From: an uncultured Acetatifactor sp.
Lineage (GTDB): Bacteria > Bacillota > Clostridia > Lachnospirales > Lachnospiraceae
Reading direction: 5' to 3'
NCBI GenBank assembly: GCA_910584375.1
Contig: CAJUAH010000001.1
Span: 14,560-78,559, forward strand
Length of the DNA: 64,000 bases
Shown here one piece after another: positions 7,713 to 16,997 of this stretch (the stretch's first letter is position 1; each line of letters opens with the position of its first letter). Under the pieces are notes generated by a model. The model worked only from the letters and a program-made list of their open reading frames with translations. It made no database searches and had not been told where the DNA came from. The translations under genes and the position numbers were made by a program.

Positions 7713-9032
7713 TCACGGGATTATGTGTCCCCGCAGGATCACATTGGCGACAAACACGCCATTCCCATAGTGGAATCGGGCATACCCGCCGTTCTTTTCC
7801 ACAGTATGGCGCACAGCCTGCAGGCCCACGCCCTCCCCCGGACGCTTGGAGGAGAGGAACACGCCGTCCTTTTCCCTGATTTTTCCGTCGTAGGTATTTT
7901 CCACGGACAGCAGTATCATATGGCCGGAATGCAGGTGCGCTGTCACTTTGATCTGCCGTCTTTCGGGTGCGGTTTTCATACCGGCCTCCATCGCGTTTTC
8001 CAGCAGGTTGGACAGCACGGAGCAGAGGTCGGTCTCCGGCGCCGGAAGCAGCGAGGGAAGGTCAAGCGCAAAAGCGACGGGGATACCCTGTTCCCTGCAG
8101 CGCATGGAAAAATAGCCCGCAACGCTGTCCACGGCGGTATTTTCACACAGTCCCAGGTCGCCTTCCGGGATGCTGCCCTGTACTTCGTCAAGGTATGAGG
8201 CAAGGCGCTCCCAATTCCCCTGTGCGGCAAAACCCTGCAGGATATGGAAATGGTGGCGCATATCGTGACGCGACTGGCGCGTCTGCTCGATGGCGGCCCG
8301 CAGGCTGTCGTACCGCGCCTGCTGCATGGAGAGGAGCTGGTTCTCCCGCCGGAGGCGGTCATTGCGGTTCAGGCTGGACGCCATGAGAAAAAAGAGCGCA
8401 TTGAACAGAAGGAGCAGGAACAGAAATACAAAACTGAACAGAAGATAGAGCTGCCGGAGTCGTCCCTGTTCCAGAATCTCCGGATTTTTTGGGATCATGG
8501 AAAGGTTCAGGCCGATGAACAAAAGCGGCAGAATCCAGAATACATACCAGGTCTGCGCAAAGGCATCCTCTTCCAGCAGCCGCCTTGCGGCATGGGTGGT
8601 CGGGTACCAGACGGCCAGGACAGACAGGCAGCACATTACGAACCAGATAAAAGCGCCATAAAAGGAAAGGGGCGGCGCGGTTTTCCCCGGATCAGGGATG
8701 CCGTTTAGCGCAATGGCGGCGCTGCCCAGGCAGGAAAATACGCTGCATACGGAAAGGAATACGCTGACAGATTTCCAGCGGGTAATCTTAAGCGTATGCA
8801 TATAAAAGGCTCCCATGATGAGGACAGCGGGGAGAAACAGCCAGAGTGTTCCCACATGAAAAAGGCAGCTTACGGCGCCGCCCGCGAAACAGAGAGCGAG
8901 TGTCAGCGGGACAGTTACCGCCGCAAGCCTGGCAGGGGGTATCCGCAGATACCCTTTCATGGGCAGGTAGGCCAGCAGCATACCCGGCAGCAGGATCATC
9001 AGTTCCAGAAAAGGACATAAAAAATCCGTCAT
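7713..9032 (-). CDS. GHKL-type sensor histidine kinase (AgrC-like)
   Basis: 439 aa. Six or seven hydrophobic segments in residues 1-215, a short coiled region, then a degenerate dimerisation motif SRHDMRHHFHIL with candidate phospho-acceptor His256, and a GHKL ATPase domain with the N-box SNLLENAMEAG and G-box PGEGVGLQAV. This is the layout of peptide-sensing AgrC/BlpH kinases. It overlaps the response regulator gene by 4 bp and is translated after it. No precursor peptide gene is evident next to it. Confidence 0.9.
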   Translation of the reverse strand: MTDFLCPFLELMILLPGMLLAYLPMKGYLRIPPARLAAVTVPLTLALCFAGGAVSCLFHVGTLWLFLPAVLIMGAFYMHTLKITRWKSVSVFLSVCSVFSCLGSAAIALNGIPDPGKTAPPLSFYGAFIWFVMCCLSVLAVWYPTTHAARRLLEEDAFAQTWYVFWILPLLFIGLNLSMIPKNPEILEQGRLRQLYLLFSFVFLFLLLLFNALFFLMASSLNRNDRLRRENQLLSMQQARYDSLRAAIEQTRQSRHDMRHHFHILQGFAAQGNWERLASYLDEVQGSIPEGDLGLCENTAVDSVAGYFSMRCREQGIPVAFALDLPSLLPAPETDLCSVLSNLLENAMEAGMKTAPERRQIKVTAHLHSGHMILLSVENTYDGKIREKDGVFLSSKRPGEGVGLQAVRHTVEKNGGYARFHYGNGVFVANVILRGHIIP

Positions 9033-9748
9033 TTTCCGTCCCTCCTTCCAAAAAGGAAATCGCCGTAAGCCATCCTTGCGGCTCTGGCAAGGTCACGGCT
9101 GACGGGGACCCGCTTACCGTTTTTCAGGATAAAATCAGTGCCGTCAAAATCCTCCGCATGTTCCAGATTGACGATGACGCCCCGGCTGCTGGGAAAAAAA
9201 CGCTTATCCGCAAGGGCGGCGCTGAAGTCACGGAAGGTCTGCCGCGTCACGGTTTCCTGCCCGTCCGTCCTGTAAATATGTATCTGGTGCTGGTAATGGG
9301 CCGCGTAAAGGATTTCCTTAAAGCGCAGGCGGATGGGACCGCCAGCGGCGTTTACCTCGATATACCTGTCGTCGGCAGGGAGGCGTTTTACGATCTCGTC
9401 AAACAAAGCGGCCAGGTCCGGTTCCGCAAAGGGCTTTACCAGATAGTGGAGGGCGCGGACACGGAAACCCTCCAGAGCGTGGTCGGCGGAGGAGGTGGTG
9501 AATACCAGCATACAGTCCGCGTCAAAGCGGCGCAGGGCCTGCGCCGTGTCTATCCCGTTCTCATTTCCCATGTAAATATCGAGGAACACAAGGTCAAACC
9601 GTTCTCTCCCGGCAGCGGCAAGGAAATCCGCGCCGGAGGCAAAATCAAAGGTCACCGCGTCAAGGGAGAGGCGGGCAAGCTGTGCATCCAGTACCGATTT
9701 CAGGTATTCCCGTTCTGATGCAATGTCATCCACAATGGCGATCCGCAT
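9029..9748 (-). CDS. LytTR-family response regulator (AgrA-like)
   Basis: 239 aa. Receiver domain with acidic pocket Asp7/Asp8, phospho-acceptor Asp57 in LVFLDIYMG and the conserved Lys in LVKPF. The C-terminal LytTR domain (from about residue 135) contains the typical HQIHIYRTDG and FFPSSRGVIVNLEHAEDF stretches. LytTR proteins bind pairs of direct repeats about two helical turns apart. The start at 9748 follows AAGGAGAG by 7 nt; the TTG at 9769 is less likely. Such direct repeats are present upstream of the divergent surface protein gene. Confidence 0.92.
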   Translation of the reverse strand: MRIAIVDDIASEREYLKSVLDAQLARLSLDAVTFDFASGADFLAAAGRERFDLVFLDIYMGNENGIDTAQALRRFDADCMLVFTTSSADHALEGFRVRALHYLVKPFAEPDLAALFDEIVKRLPADDRYIEVNAAGGPIRLRFKEILYAAHYQHQIHIYRTDGQETVTRQTFRDFSAALADKRFFPSSRGVIVNLEHAEDFDGTDFILKNGKRVPVSRDLARAARMAYGDFLFGRRDGK

Positions 9749-9844
9749 GGATAGCTCTCCTTTACTCAAAAATATCTATGTTCACTGTATCATAGCATAA
9801 AACGGAGGAAAAAGCGAGAATCAAAAAAATGGGGAGGCATATAT

Positions 9845-9872
9845 ACAATTCGGGACGGATTTTAACAATTCG
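9845..9872 (+). promoter_or_regulatory. LytTR-type direct repeats upstream of the surface protein gene
   Basis: ACAATTCG occurs at 9845-9852 and 9865-9872, 20 bp start to start, each followed by a similar GGAC/TGCC tail. The form resembles AgrA/ComE boxes (ACA-TT core). A TATACT -10 hexamer is at 9906-9911 but the -35 region (9883-9888) is poor, as expected for an activated promoter. The spacing places the second repeat just upstream of the -35 position. Confidence 0.55.
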
Positions 9873-9955
9873 TGCCACGCCTATGGAAAAAAACAGGCAA
9901 ATATGTATACTGAAATCCAGGCGGAAACATAAAAGTTGAATTGGAGGATATTTGT

Positions 9956-11899
9956 ATGGAAAAAAAGCTGAAACGGAAAATTGCGGGAGCTTTCCTGTTG
10001 GCAGCATTGGCGCTGAACATGCTGCCGACGGGTCTGCGTGCCGTGCCGGTGTACGCTGCGGAGGAGGAGACGGGGCTTTGCGGGCCGACGGAGTGCGGCT
10101 ACGGGACTGTGCCGGAAAGCGTGTCGGGCAATGATGCCGCCGCATTCACAATTCTTTCTGCCCCGTTACAGGCTCCGAGCGAACTGGATCTGAGCGGGAA
10201 AACGGATGACGAAGGCGAGCTGGAGACGGATGGCTACCATTGGAACGCGGCGGGTAAAACTCTCCAATTAAAAAACATTCATATCAGCGGTACTGTGATC
10301 TTGCCGGACGACACGGTGACGATAGAGACGTCAGGAGACTGCACGATTGGAGAGATTATTGGATGCAGAGATATGTACGGCAACCCGAATCCGCAAAAAA
10401 CACAGCTGATTTTCTCCGGCGACGGCAAGCTGACGATTGCCCAGCGGATCAACTTAAGCGGCGGCGACAACAATACCCTCACGGTGGCGGACGGCGCCCG
10501 GGTTGTGGCCAGCGATGGCATCAGCATCGGCGCATCCGGCAATGTGAACTCTATTGTGACTGTAAACGGAATTCTGACCACTGAGACGGATGCCATATCA
10601 GCCGGAAAGCTGGTTGTGGGCGGGAGCGGTGAACTGAATGTTTTCGGTGGAAAGGGCGTGACGCTCTACGGCATGATCCACAGCGATGGCAGCTATGATT
10701 ATAACGGTGTATTTACTGTCGAGCGGGGAGGCTGTTTCAACGCCAAATGTGACGAATTCGGCGTCAGGGTGATCGGTGCAGGGGATCCCTGCCATTTTCC
10801 AGCAGACAGCAATCCGGACCAGGCGGTCAGCCTCCCGAATCGCGAGGCGTATCTCCCCAGGGATTGTATGGTAGGGCAGGCGAAGGACGGAATGGTCATG
10901 CTTGAGCGTCGCAGCACAGGCGAAGAGTACCCGGGCTGTCTGACTATCCATGAAAACCATGATTGGCCGGACGACTATAGGAGAGACGAGACTAAGCACT
11001 GGAAAGAATGCACATATGAGGGGTGCGATCAGACAACGGATGAATATATGCACAATTTTGGCGATGGCAGCGGCGACGGGAAATGCGTCTGCGGCTCCAG
11101 GATTGTCGTCACTTTGCGCGATGCGGAGGGACTGATCTATGACGGAGGGGAGAAAAAGCCCGGTGTCATCGTTAAGGTGGATATTGGAGCGGGCGATGAG
11201 GCAAACTATAAGGAGCTGGATGCGTCAGGCTATACGACAGATTACGGGGATAACATCAATGCCGGCATGGCGTCCGTTACTGTTAAGGGAAACGGCGCTC
11301 TGGACGCCCCGGCCTTTGAACAGACAGTGCAATATGAGATTGGAAGAGCCGTGCCCACGATTGCCTGGAGCAGCCCCGGACAGGAGCTGATCTATACCGG
11401 CAGCGAGGCGGTAATTGTTCCGCCTGTTATAACGCTGGCGGGCGGCGAGACTTATACGGGTACAATCCGGTATTCTTATGCTGCCGGGGATTCGGAGAGT
11501 TACATTCCCGGCCTGCCCAGAGACGTCGGAACTTATACCGTCAAGGCCGGCATTGAGGAGCAGGGCAACTACACGGCGGCGGAAAGCACAATCCCCTTGA
11601 CGTTGATTATTGACAAGGACAGTCAGGGAAATCAAACCGACGGAAAGCCAGATGAAACCGATAACGGCGGTGATACTGCCGCCCCGGGCGATGCGAGCGG
11701 AGGAAACGAGATTCTGCCCGCCTCAGGCGATGCGAGCGGAGGAAACGAGATTCTGCCCGCCTCAGGCGATGCGCATTACATCATCAGCCCTCAGACCGGA
11801 GAGACAGATATGGAGGCAGCCTGGATAATCGCATTCCTGTCTGCCATAACGTTAGTCTGGAAATTATGTAAGAGGATGAAAAATATCGGTAGAAAATGA
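9956..11899 (+). CDS. Sortase-anchored cell-surface protein
   Basis: 647 aa. Signal peptide (KKLKRKIAGAFLLAALALNM, cleavage near VYAAEE), then about 250 residues of short beta repeats resembling carbohydrate-binding or beta-helix surface modules, a Cys-rich HWKECTYEGC...CVCG module seen in many clostridial surface proteins, Ig-like segments (380-545), a Gly/Asp/Ser linker with an exact 13-residue repeat, and a C-terminal sorting signal: SPQTGE, hydrophobic WIIAFLSAITLVW, then basic residues. Ligand unknown. ATG 9956 is 7 nt from TTGGAGGA. It is divergent from the LytTR/kinase pair, which probably controls it, and ends at an intrinsic terminator. Confidence 0.83.
   Translation: MEKKLKRKIAGAFLLAALALNMLPTGLRAVPVYAAEEETGLCGPTECGYGTVPESVSGNDAAAFTILSAPLQAPSELDLSGKTDDEGELETDGYHWNAAGKTLQLKNIHISGTVILPDDTVTIETSGDCTIGEIIGCRDMYGNPNPQKTQLIFSGDGKLTIAQRINLSGGDNNTLTVADGARVVASDGISIGASGNVNSIVTVNGILTTETDAISAGKLVVGGSGELNVFGGKGVTLYGMIHSDGSYDYNGVFTVERGGCFNAKCDEFGVRVIGAGDPCHFPADSNPDQAVSLPNREAYLPRDCMVGQAKDGMVMLERRSTGEEYPGCLTIHENHDWPDDYRRDETKHWKECTYEGCDQTTDEYMHNFGDGSGDGKCVCGSRIVVTLRDAEGLIYDGGEKKPGVIVKVDIGAGDEANYKELDASGYTTDYGDNINAGMASVTVKGNGALDAPAFEQTVQYEIGRAVPTIAWSSPGQELIYTGSEAVIVPPVITLAGGETYTGTIRYSYAAGDSESYIPGLPRDVGTYTVKAGIEEQGNYTAAESTIPLTLIIDKDSQGNQTDGKPDETDNGGDTAAPGDASGGNEILPASGDASGGNEILPASGDAHYIISPQTGETDMEAAWIIAFLSAITLVWKLCKRMKNIGRK
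11687..11773 (+). repeat. 39-bp tandem repeat in the surface protein linker
   Basis: Two identical 39-bp units (11687-11725, 11726-11764) plus the first 9 bp of a third. They encode GDASGGNEILPAS twice in the stalk before the sorting signal. Identity at every base suggests recent duplication; copy number could vary between strains. Confidence 0.9.
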
Positions 11900-11923
11900 T
11901 CAGAATATAGTCAGAAAAGCACA

Positions 11924-11953
11924 AACCACAGGTAATCCTGTGGTTGCTTTTTC
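11924..11953 (+). terminator. Intrinsic terminator of the surface protein gene
   Basis: A 9-bp stem 11924-11932/11937-11945 with loop TAAT, followed by GCTTTTTC. Confidence 0.8.
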
Positions 11954-12003
11954 GCTGAAAAACTCATATAATGAGTCTTGCAGATTAAAATGCCGAAAGG
12001 AAT

Positions 12004-13347
12004 ATGGATATTTTAATGAAAAAAATCGCAAAAAGCTTATCTCCGTCGCAGATCATTATACTGGGATTTGCGGGTGTGATTATATTGGGGAGCCTGCTGC
12101 TGACGTTTCCCATTGCTACCAGGGACGGACGGGGAGCAATATTCTCGGAGGCGCTGTTTACCGCCACTTCCGCCGTCTGTGTTACCGGGCTGGTGGTTCA
12201 GGATACGGCTACTTATTGGTCCGGATTCGGTCAGGTGGTGATACTGATGCTGATCCAGATCGGGGGCATGGGCGTGGTGACTGTTGCCGTGGCTATATTC
12301 GCCGTGTCGGGCAAGAAGATCAGCCTCAGGGAGCGTAGCGTTATGCAGGAGGCCATATCGGCCGACCGGCTGGGAGGAATAGTGCGGCTGACAGGCTTTA
12401 TCATCAAGGCTGCAGCTTGTTTTGAACTTTTGGGGGCAGCGGTCATGGCTCCGGTCTTCTGCCGGGAATTCGGCCTGGCCAAAGGGCTGTGGTATGCCGT
12501 TTTCCATTCCGTATCCGCATTCTGCAATGCGGGATTTGATTTGATGGGGGATAAAGCGCTCTATTCATCGCTCACGTATTTTGCGGATAATCCGGTGATC
12601 AATCTGACGATCATGAGCCTGATCGTGACAGGCGGTATCGGCTTTCTGACATGGGATGATATACGGACGAAGAAACACCATGTCCGCAGATACCGGATGC
12701 AGACAAAGGTAATCCTGGCGGCGACCCTGTGCCTGATCCTGTTTCCTGCAGTATATTTTTTTCTGTTTGAGTTTCGGAATCTGCCTCTGGGAAAGAGGCT
12801 GCTGTGCTCCGCGTTTCAGGCCGTCACGCCCAGAACGGCGGGTTTTAACACGGTGGATTTCGGACTTATGAGTGAGAACGCCGTGGGTATCATGGTCATA
12901 CTGATGCTGGTGGGAGGATCCCCCGGCTCCACAGCCGGAGGCATCAAAACGACTACATTTGCGATCACGCTTTCCGCGGCTTTCTCCGTTTTTCGGCGCA
13001 GGGAACATTTGCATTTCTTCAAGCGCAGGATCGATGACGCCACGGTAAAAAACGCGCTGGCGGTGCTTGGCATGTATCTCGTCCTGTTTTTGAGCGGCGG
13101 CTTTGCAATCAGCCAGGTGGAGGGACTTCCTCTCTCAAACTGCCTGTTTGAGTCGGCGTCAGCCCTGGCTACAGTGGGACTGACTTTGGGTATCACGCCG
13201 GGATTGGGTCCGGCGTCCCGGGGCATACTGATCCTGCTGATGTATATCGGAAGAGTGGGCTGGCTGACACTGCTCTTTGCGGCGTCTTCTGAGAAAAAGC
13301 AGAACGGGGCGGAGCGATTGCCCCAGGAGAAAATAAATGTGGTATAA
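12004..13347 (+). CDS. ktrB: Ktr/Trk potassium uptake membrane subunit
   Basis: 447 aa, within the family range. It shows the four pore repeats of Trk/Ktr channels, each with a filter Gly: SAVCVTGLVV, SAFCNAGFDL, PRTAGFNTVD and SALATVGLTLG. Hydrophobic segments fill most of the rest. It conducts K+ (often coupled to Na+) and is gated by the cytoplasmic ring made by the next gene. The start is uncertain: ATG 12004 is close to AAAGGA, ATG 12016 further away. ktrA follows after 41 bp. Confidence 0.93.
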   Translation: MDILMKKIAKSLSPSQIIILGFAGVIILGSLLLTFPIATRDGRGAIFSEALFTATSAVCVTGLVVQDTATYWSGFGQVVILMLIQIGGMGVVTVAVAIFAVSGKKISLRERSVMQEAISADRLGGIVRLTGFIIKAAACFELLGAAVMAPVFCREFGLAKGLWYAVFHSVSAFCNAGFDLMGDKALYSSLTYFADNPVINLTIMSLIVTGGIGFLTWDDIRTKKHHVRRYRMQTKVILAATLCLILFPAVYFFLFEFRNLPLGKRLLCSAFQAVTPRTAGFNTVDFGLMSENAVGIMVILMLVGGSPGSTAGGIKTTTFAITLSAAFSVFRRREHLHFFKRRIDDATVKNALAVLGMYLVLFLSGGFAISQVEGLPLSNCLFESASALATVGLTLGITPGLGPASRGILILLMYIGRVGWLTLLFAASSEKKQNGAERLPQEKINVV

Positions 13348-13388
13348 TATACCCTAAAGAGCATGAGATCGTGGTATGGGAGGACAGT

Positions 13389-14036
13389 ATGAAATCTGTG
13401 TTGCTTGTAGGCCTTGGCAGGTTCGGTAAACATATCGCCATGAAACTGAACGATCTGAACTGTCAGGTGATGGCGATAGATAATAATGAAGAGAGGGTCA
13501 ACGCGGCGCTGTCTTTTGTTACCAACGCGCAGATAGGCGACAGCACCGACGAAGAGTTTCTCTCTTCGCTGGGAGTCCGCAATTATGACGTCTGTATCGT
13601 GACCATCGGGGACGATTTTCAGAATTCTCTGGAAACGGTCTCTCTGCTCAAGGATCTGGGCGCAAAAAAGGTGATTGCAAGGGCATCCAGGGGTGTGCAG
13701 GAGAAATTTTTGCTGCGCAACGGGGCGGACGAGGTGGTCTATCCGGAAAAGCAGCTGGCGGCCTGGACGGCCATCCGCTGTACTTCCCAGTACATTCTGG
13801 ACTATATCGAGCTGGACGGAGAGTGCTCGATCTACGAATTGACGATCCCCGGCGACTGGCACGGCAAGACCATACTGGAGCTGGATATCCGCAAAAAATA
13901 CGGCATCAATATACTTGGGGTCCGGGAGAATGGCAGGCTGAACATGGACATTGCCCCCAACACGCAGCTCAGCACGGAAAAATCCATATTGGTTCTGGGA
14001 AAACAGAAGGCGGTTCAGAAATGTTTCCACATCTGA
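13389..14036 (+). CDS. ktrA: Ktr potassium uptake regulatory subunit
   Basis: 215 aa. An N-terminal RCK_N domain with nucleotide motif GLGRFG (8-13) and acidic DNNEER at the end of strand 2 binds ADP/ATP or NAD(H), and a C-terminal RCK_C domain (from about 135) is a site for c-di-AMP in this family. It forms the octameric gating ring on KtrB. ATG 13389 follows GGGAGGA; the longer GTG start at 13371 adds residues outside the domain. Confidence 0.93.
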   Translation: MKSVLLVGLGRFGKHIAMKLNDLNCQVMAIDNNEERVNAALSFVTNAQIGDSTDEEFLSSLGVRNYDVCIVTIGDDFQNSLETVSLLKDLGAKKVIARASRGVQEKFLLRNGADEVVYPEKQLAAWTAIRCTSQYILDYIELDGECSIYELTIPGDWHGKTILELDIRKKYGINILGVRENGRLNMDIAPNTQLSTEKSILVLGKQKAVQKCFHI

Positions 14037-14077
14037 GTGGAACGCGTACCCATCGGTAAACAAGAGAAAGGCATATC

Positions 14078-15685
14078 ATGACAAATAAACCAGCCATACT
14101 AAAAAACAAACTCTTTTTATACCTCACGGAATTCTTTGCCGGCATGTCCGTCATGGCGGTGGAGCTGGGGGCCAGCAGGCTGTTGGCTCCTTATTTCAGT
14201 TCTTCCCAGATCGTCTGGACGATCATCATCGGTACGATCATGATCGCCATGGCTCTGGGCAATATCTACGGCGGACGCAGCGCGGACAGGCATCCCAGTC
14301 CCGGCAGGCTCTACGGGCGCATTCTGGTGGCGGCTGTCTGGATCGCCGCCATCCCCGTGGTGGGGAAGTACATCGTGTTGGCGATCTCCGCCGTGCTGAT
14401 CTTTGCGGTGAATACCAATTTTCTGATATGGGCGGCGTTCGCGGCCTGCATGGTGATCTTTGTTTTTCCCCTTTTTCTGTTGGGCACGGTGACGCCCTCT
14501 CTGGCGAAATATTCGGTGGACAGTCTGGACGACAGCGGCAGAACCGTGGGCAATCTGGGCGCGTTCAACACCGTCGGCAGTATCATCGGCACTTTTGTGC
14601 CCACCTTTATCAGTATCCCGGCGGTGGGCACGTCCGTCACATTCCTGCTCTTTGCCGGAATATTGCTGGCGCTGGCGCTGGTGTACTTTATCAGCAGCAG
14701 ATCGGGGGCGGTGAAGAGCTCGGTGGCGGGGGCGCTGTTTTTGGTCTGCTGTCTCACCGGCAGCGGCAACAGCTTTGCGTTCTGGGAGCCGGATCTGACC
14801 TATGAGGGGGAATCCATCTACAATTATTTACAGGTAAAAGAGGATGAGCGGCACGTGATCCTGTCCACCAATGTGCTGTTCGGCGTACAGTCCGTGCTGA
14901 TGAAACAGGAGGGCTTGACCGGCATGTATTACGATTACGCCATGGCCGCGCCGCTGATGACCACGCAGGCGGCTCCGGCGGACTGCCGTATGCTGATCCT
15001 GGGCATGGGTACGGGCACTTATGCCACCCAGTGCAACCGGTATTTCGGGGAGATGGACATCCAGGGCGTGGAGATCGACGAGAAGATCACACAGCTTGCC
15101 AGAACGTATTTTGAACTGCCGGAGTCGGTGCAGGTGACTACCTATGACGGCAGGGCCTATTTAAACGCCATCACGGATACATATGACGTGATCATGGTGG
15201 ACGCCTATCAGGACATCACGATCCCTTTTCAGATGTCCTCCGTGGAGTTTTTTTCGCTGGTAAAAGAACATCTAACGGAAGGCGGCGTCATGGTGGTAAA
15301 TATGAATATGCGGGGCGGCGGAGAAGGCAATATCAACCAATATCTGGCGGATACCATAGCCAGTGTCTTTGACAGCGTCTACACGGTGGATGTGGGAGGG
15401 ACCACGAACCGGGAACTGTTTGCCATGGACCACGGCGACGCGCTGGACCGGCTGGACGGACACAGGGCGTCTCTGGCGGACGAAAGCCTCAGCGCCATGA
15501 TGGAGCGGGTGCAAAACGGCCTGACGGCCTATGAGGGGGGAGACTATATCATGACGGACGACAAGGCCCCGGTGGAGCTGCTGGGCATGCGGGTGATCGA
15601 CGAGCTGATCCGGGACGAGGTGGCCTATTATAAGGATATTTATGAGCGGCAGGGCATATCGGGCGTGCTGGAAAGTCTGAACTGA
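14078..15685 (+). CDS. Fused membrane spermidine-synthase-like protein
   Basis: 535 aa. Residues 10-235 contain seven or eight hydrophobic segments beginning LTEFFAGMSVMAVELGASRL, typical of integral-membrane spermidine synthase homologues. Residues 255-500 form a Rossmann methyltransferase-like fold with LILGMGTGTYATQ, GVEIDEKI and MVDAYQD. Some residues of true SpeE (aminopropyl acceptor loop) are not obvious, so polyamine synthesis is not certain. It lies 41 bp after ktrA and about 50 bp before the zinc-ribbon gene. Confidence 0.82.
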   Translation: MTNKPAILKNKLFLYLTEFFAGMSVMAVELGASRLLAPYFSSSQIVWTIIIGTIMIAMALGNIYGGRSADRHPSPGRLYGRILVAAVWIAAIPVVGKYIVLAISAVLIFAVNTNFLIWAAFAACMVIFVFPLFLLGTVTPSLAKYSVDSLDDSGRTVGNLGAFNTVGSIIGTFVPTFISIPAVGTSVTFLLFAGILLALALVYFISSRSGAVKSSVAGALFLVCCLTGSGNSFAFWEPDLTYEGESIYNYLQVKEDERHVILSTNVLFGVQSVLMKQEGLTGMYYDYAMAAPLMTTQAAPADCRMLILGMGTGTYATQCNRYFGEMDIQGVEIDEKITQLARTYFELPESVQVTTYDGRAYLNAITDTYDVIMVDAYQDITIPFQMSSVEFFSLVKEHLTEGGVMVVNMNMRGGGEGNINQYLADTIASVFDSVYTVDVGGTTNRELFAMDHGDALDRLDGHRASLADESLSAMMERVQNGLTAYEGGDYIMTDDKAPVELLGMRVIDELIRDEVAYYKDIYERQGISGVLESLN

Positions 15686-15735
15686 CAGGGACCGGCGATG
15701 CGTCAAACGGTGCAGATATGCATGAGGAGGAAACC

Positions 15736-16959
15736 ATGGGGGCGGAGGAACAGGTATACAGACAATTCGCGCGGGAACTGGAGGAGTGGAGCAGGACGGA
15801 TAAAACGCCGGAGACAGGGAATCAGGATATCCGTTATTATCTGGATCTGCAGCGGGAACGGCTGCGGAGCCGGAATCTGAAAATGGAATATCGGCTGCGG
15901 CTGCGGGGAGAGCATCTGGATAACGTGTACAGCACGGCGTACAGGGATCGGATCTATACCAATTACCAGACCTGCTCCAGCTTTATGTAGACGGTCACTT
16001 TTTCCCGGGACGGAAAGGTGCTGTATGACAAGGAGGATACCCAGAGACTCTTTCAGACGATTACATATATGGAGCAGCAGAGGCCGGAGGAGACGTACTG
16101 CTGTCCAAACTGCGGCGGGGTCAGCCCGATCCGGGCGCTTTTGGAGGGATGCCCTTACTGCCACACCCGCTTTGTGATGTCCGACCTGTTCCCCAAAGTG
16201 ACAGGATACTGCTTTCAACACGATTTTTATATGAATAAAAAAGAGGGCAGGGCTAAGACCCGGAAATGGGTGCTGGGAGGAATCCTCGCCACTTTCTTGC
16301 TGGCGCTCCCGAAGTCGTATATGGATATGGGACTTGTGGCGGTGCCTCTGTGCCTTCTTTGGAGCGCCCCGCTGGGTGCTTTCACAGGCTATATTTTCAT
16401 GAGTTTCTGTATGCTGTTTCATCTGGTGGGCGCCGCGGCGGGTGAGGTATCAAGGCTGCCCAATGTGGCGGGAACCAAAAAAAAGCTTGATAAACTGATA
16501 AAGTCCTTCGACCCGCTCTTTTCCTATGAGCATTTCAGCGGCAGGATCGTAAGTTTGCTGAAGATCATGATCTTTGCGCAGGATGTGTCCAATGTGCCGG
16601 TATATGACGGGCAGGGGGAGATCCCTGACTTTTCGGATATCATAGAATCCGTTTATGGAGGCAGTATGGGACTGAACCGGGGATGGGTGCAGGACGGGTA
16701 CTGTTATCTGGATCTGGATGTATACATGTCCGATATATATGACGGCAGGAAAATAGAGCGGAAAAATGATATGTTCCGCATTCTGGTGTGTAAAAATACC
16801 GGAAAACAGGCGGACCTGGGTTTTTCCATTAAAAAGGTGCAGTGTGCGGGCTGCGGTGGGAGTTTTGACGCCACGAGACAGCGTATATGCCCTTACTGCG
16901 GCCGTTCTTACCATATGGGGGAGGATGACTGGGTGGTGCTGTCAGTACAGAAAATGTAG
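15736..16959 (+). pseudogene. Tim44-like zinc-ribbon protein interrupted by an in-frame amber codon
   Basis: One continuous frame of about 407 codons is split only by TAG at 15988-15990. Before it: 84 residues of charged helix starting at ATG 15736, 5 nt from GAGGAGG. After it the same frame continues TVTFSRDGKVLYDKEDTQRL, then a zinc ribbon (CPNCGG...CPYCH), a hydrophobic pair (about 175-235), a Tim44-like region (DPLFSYEHFSGRIVSLLK) and a second zinc ribbon (CAGCGG...CPYCG). TAG is an ordinary stop elsewhere in the window, so this looks like a recent CAG-to-TAG type mutation; restart at GTG 16018 is possible but its binding site is weak. Confidence 0.75.
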
Positions 16960-16997
16960 AGCATACCATATCAATACACAGAGCAGGAGGCGCGGAC

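Noticed and set aside
15988..16017. Pyrrolysine or reassigned TAG codon
   Set aside because: TAG ends normal genes in the window (for example rpsE and rplC), and no special structure or pyl gene is seen.
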